NCBI GenBank assembly: GCA_947683625.1
Contig: CANTUR010000047.1
Location: 2,356,001 to 2,420,000 of the forward strand
Source: Mallotus nudiflorus
Lineage: Eukaryota; Streptophyta; Magnoliopsida; Malpighiales; Euphorbiaceae
Length of the DNA: 64,000 bases
Reading direction: 5' to 3'
Shown: in pieces, positions 60,539 to 64,000 of the stretch
Position numbering within the stretch: the stretch's first letter is position 1
Layout of the letters: every line of letters begins with the position of its first letter
The notes under the pieces: generated by a model
What the model saw: only the letters and a program-made list of their open reading frames with translations
What the model was told of the DNA's origin: nothing
Database searches by the model: none
Translations under genes and position numbers: made by a program

Positions 60539-63500
60539 TATCACGACCCAAAACAGGGGTCATGACCGGCGCTAGGGAACGGGAATTCTTTCGAATCCGA
60601 AACCCGTAGCAAGCCTAAAAATAAAAATAAACATGCAATAATAATAATAACAATATATAATGCAGCAGAAATAAAAATCATAAATATCACAATATTATTT
60701 TCATCAACTGGATTTAAATCAAATCTCATCTCATATATATATATAAATCTTTTAATACAAATCCAGTTCAAGTATAATACAATATCTCGCATAAATATAA
60801 TACATAAAATCCCATAATTAATTTACAACTACTGCAGTATCTAGATTATAAAAATAACACTCAAGTAAGCAGTTTACACAAGGAAGCCAGGGCGGAAGAA
60901 ATCTGGCATACAGGCCTGCTACTGAGGTCTGAAGATGTTGACTCTCATGAAAAATTGTCAACGGAGGGGAGTCAGACCTCACTGAGTGAATTACTATAAT
61001 ATATATACATACACACTAAATGATAATGCATACAGTCAACAGTATATATCTAATATGTATATATACAGGCAATACACACAGATGCAGGAAAATCATTTTA
61101 TATGTTTTTATTAAAATCGTCATTTATGAAGGATCAAATAGAACCCTAAGATATCGCAACCTCGGAAATAATGTTAGACAACACTCTAGCCACACAGGCT
61201 CACTTATTCCAAATATATCCACTTAATCCATTTAGACAGTAGACTGGCCCCGAGACACTAAGTCAACTGAGCTCCAGCAGTCTGACTGCCAATGTGATTG
61301 GCCCCGAGACACTTGGTCAACCGAGCTCCAGCAATCACACCTCCAAACCATATCTCACACATATCAATAATCACATCCAATCAATATCCACAAATGGTTA
61401 GTAATATAGCCTAAATGCTATAGGCGTACCGGTACGTACTCGGTCCTAGTGCTGCCCACTAGGTAGCACGTTCTATTGATATCCTTCATTAACAAATATA
61501 AAACATTCATTCATAAAAATAAATGATGCATGAAGTTCAATAAAATATCAACATAAACCATATATATACTAGAAATATACCAAAAATAAACCAGGTATAT
61601 TTCGAGTATATATATACGTCAAATAAATCCAATCAAATCATAAATTAAACTAGAAATATATTTAAAAATATTTTTAAATATAATTTATTAACAAAGCATG
61701 CATATAATTTAATATATACCAAAATAATACTTAAATACAAATCACATTATTTATGCATATTTAATCAAAATAAACATATATTTCTAAATCATGCATCCTA
61801 AGCATATATATATATAGTATAGTAACTCACCCTAGTGCGCTTCACGAGATGGGTCCGACGGGCCTGGTCCACTAGCCCTCGGTCTCGGCGCAACTAAAAA
61901 AATAATAAATAACCGACATTACATTAAACCTAACAGAAATCCTAGAATTCGATCTAGAGTATTAAACATAGAATTAATATTAAGGGTTCGACCGGATATC
62001 ACATTTTACGAGAATTCTATCAAAAATTCGGCAGAACCTCCCCTGTAAAATGGACATCTCTCTACTCAAAAGAGTAGAGCTGACCCTGCAAAGAAACACA
62101 CTTCGAAATACGAGCTCAACACTCAACCACAACCCTCGGTCGGATTCCAGACTACAATCTACCGACCGGGGTTCACAAACACAGAATAATTTTAGAAAAT
62201 ACCAAAAATATCCTTATAACATAGAAATACATTTTATAAGTAGAAATTACATAATTAACCTTAAAACACTATAAAAACCGATAAAAACTCATTTTATCAG
62301 AAAAATCGTATATTATATATATAATTGAAAATAATTCACGAAAAATAGTTTTAATTAGTTAAAAATACTAAATAATTTGTATAAATCATTTTTATACTTT
62401 AAATAGCTATTAAAACCAATTAAATTACATTTTTCGCCAATTTTGTATAAAATTACCAAAATACCCCTATATATATAAATATACTATAATTACTTCAAAA
62501 ATTCACCAAAAATTATACAATTATCCAAAATTAATTTTCTCAACATTTTTATCAATAATATCAATAATTAAACTCAATTAACCAATTAATTTCAATTAAA
62601 AACATAATTAACCCTAATTTTCCAAATTTACATAAACTTCAATAATTCAAAATAAATACATAGAAATTCATAAAAATTCCAAATAAATTCCTATAATTCA
62701 TTTCAACACCTAATTTAACCATAAAACAAAATTTCATAATTTAAATAATTAATTTCCGAAAATTAGAAAATAATATTAAAATATTCAAAAATACCCAAAA
62801 ATCCAAACAATCTCTAAAAATTCCACAAAAATTCATAAATGTAGATTAAGCTACTAGGATCAACATTTGTGAAATTATTTTTCATGAATCAATCAATTAA
62901 AAGCTCAAAAAAATCAAAAACCCTAATATGGCCGAATTGGAAAATTTGAAACCTAAGCAAATCTATACCATTTAAGCTCAAAACAAAGCAAGAATCACAC
63001 TCACCGGAGCTCAAGGAGAAGAAAGAGACCGGCGGTGTCAAAAATGGTGGCCGAAATCGTCGTCGACGACGAGGAGAAGAAATTTCGGCCAAAAGAAGAA
63101 AAGAGGCTGTTGATGCCGGGGAAGAAGGCTGCTGGCGGCGGGGAATGGCTGGGGACGGCGGTGGCAAGCCGGGAGGCACACCGACGGTAGGGGATCGGCG
63201 TGACAGACAGTGGTTGGTGGTGAGGGGGTGGTCGGGAGCGGGGAAGGAGAAGGAAAAAGAAGAAAAAAAAAAGAAAAAAAAAAGAAAAGAAAAAAGAAAA
63301 GAAAAAAGAAAAAGAAAAAAGAAAAATAATAATAAAAAAAATAATTTTAATAAAATATTTAAAAAAAATCACACCCACATATATAATTTAATATTTAAAT
63401 AATTTAATAACAAATAAAAATAATTAAATAACAATAAATTAATAAACAAATAATAAAATATTAGGGTAATATATATTAAACCCTAATTAAATAAATATCG

Positions 63501-63779
63501 CACACATACACGATGTTTAGTAATTTAAAAATACGTATGAGTTCATGCAAGTCCAAAAATATATTTAAAATAATTAATAATAAATTATTTACGTGAAAAT
63601 TTCCCCGAAAATGCAAGTCCCGAGAAAATTTTACGTAAAGCACTGTAAATAAGACACAATAATTAAAATAGGTTTTAAATACATATCAACTCATGAAAAT
63701 ATCATAACATATACAAAAATTATTAACACTGCATATCCCGATACAGTGTAAAAATATTTTAAAAACACGGGATATTACA
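60539..63779 (-). repeat. 3' LTR of K
   Basis: 3241 bases, minus strand TGTAATATCCCGTG at 63779 to GGGTCGTGATA at 60539; the terminal CA is TA through one transition. Donor-like CCG/GTGAGT intact (intron-side GT at 63004-63003 minus), C/T-rich island 63005-63250, purine tract on the plus strand at 63247-63335, paired stem-loops about 61240-61345, hairpin about 62062-62081. Confidence 0.92.
63247..63335 (-). repeat. Polypyrimidine tract in K LTR (purine on plus strand)
   Basis: A GAAAA/GAA-type run equivalent to the TTC tract of J, in reverse. Lysine- or phenylalanine-rich ORFs over it are artefacts of the repeat. Confidence 0.85.
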
Positions 63780-63814
63780 GTCTTCCCCCCTTACAAGAAT
63801 TCGTCCCCGAATTC
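63780..63814 (-). other. Polypurine tract and hairpin of K
   Basis: Minus strand GTAAGGGGGGAAGAC next to the LTR, preceded by GAATTCG, GGGA, CGAATTC (63814-63797), as in E, G and J. Confidence 0.87.
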
Positions 63815-63835
63815 CAAAAAGAAAAGATTACAGGA

Positions 63836-64000
63836 TCAGGAAGGAAAGAGATACGGGTAAGAAGCTCGCATCTCAGCTTCAGTCTCCCACGTATGCTCCT
63901 CGACTCTATCGCTACGCCACAGAACCTTGACCATCGGAATCTGCTTCGAACGCAACTGTCGAACTTGATAATCTACGATCACCATAGGTTCTTCCACAAA
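63836..64000 (-). pseudogene. Chromodomain end of K pol (partial; intact in the visible part)
   Basis: Minus strand from the window edge to TGA at 63838-63836. The 54 or so codons are open and read as a complete chromodomain: VIVDYQVRQLRSKQIPMVKV, then LWRSDRVEEHTWE and the tail ending LFPS. No stop is present, unlike E and F at the same place. Whether the whole gene is intact cannot be judged here, so the pseudogene label reflects its relatives. Confidence 0.7.

Larger units (their letters stand above)
60539..64000 (-). mobile_element. Element K: gypsy chromovirus-like element, 3' end only
   Basis: Minus-strand element whose 3' LTR is 60539-63779 and whose internal region begins at 63780 and runs off the right edge. 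It is not a solo LTR because the polypurine tract and pol follow the LTR directly. It interrupts J's 3' LTR after TCCCC (60534-60538), the expected target-site copy; the partner is outside the window. Confidence 0.9.

Noticed and set aside
60539..63779. A fourth solo LTR
   Set aside because: A polypurine tract and chromodomain coding sequence follow directly at 63780, so it is the 3' LTR of an element continuing beyond the window.

Overview
This window looks like a block of plant (angiosperm-type) repeat-rich heterochromatin. I find no host gene in it. About nine tenths is a nest of related Ty3/gypsy LTR retrotransposons. They share an initiator-Met primer-binding site (TGGTATCAGAGC), gag-PR-RT-RNase H-integrase order, a C-terminal chromodomain and very long LTRs (about 3.2-3.3 kb) running TGTAATATCCCG to GGGTCGTGACA. 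That combination points to a Tekay/Del-like chromovirus. The species cannot be named from the sequence.

Layout, left to right. (1) 1-10616: element A, minus strand, cut by the window edge inside integrase; its 5' LTR (4049-10616) carries solo LTR B (6794-10015, TSD GTGGT). (2) 10617-14647: older DNA, with a Copia-like LTR end (minus, ending at 11315), unassigned AT-rich sequence, and a badly decayed gypsy pol on the minus strand (clearest 13400-14010). (3) 14648-51706: element H, plus strand, a diverged relative with a LTR of about 4.2 kb. The LTR is split by F (15165-42851, minus, TSD TATTA), and the internal region by solo LTR I (47697-50925, minus, TSD GGTTG). F is a deletion derivative (LTR ends plus part of integrase). 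It was itself invaded by E (18141-32873, plus), which carries solo LTR D (20515-23684, TSD ACTAG), and by G (33090-42082, plus, TSD ACAGG). D in E in F in H is four layers. (4) 51707 onward: element J, plus strand, inserted in H's RT. Its 3' LTR is broken at 60538 by K (minus), whose 3' LTR is 60539-63779 and whose pol runs off the right edge.

Coding state: no element is intact. J keeps one unshifted gag-pol frame with nine premature stops; E has eleven stops and one frameshift; G has many stops and two frameshifts. Most stops are CAG to TAG, the mark expected of methyl-cytosine decay at CHG sites. Catalytic residues are also lost (RNase H in G, J and A).

The most interesting non-coding signals are inside the LTRs: a C/T-rich island after a TATA tract ending in a GTGAGT splice-donor-like site, paired with a T-rich CAG acceptor touching the gag ATG (a candidate 2.7 kb leader intron); two tandem stem-loops kept even in the diverged H family; and an LTR variant in G that lost about 1.2 kb wholly within that candidate intron yet was still mobilised.
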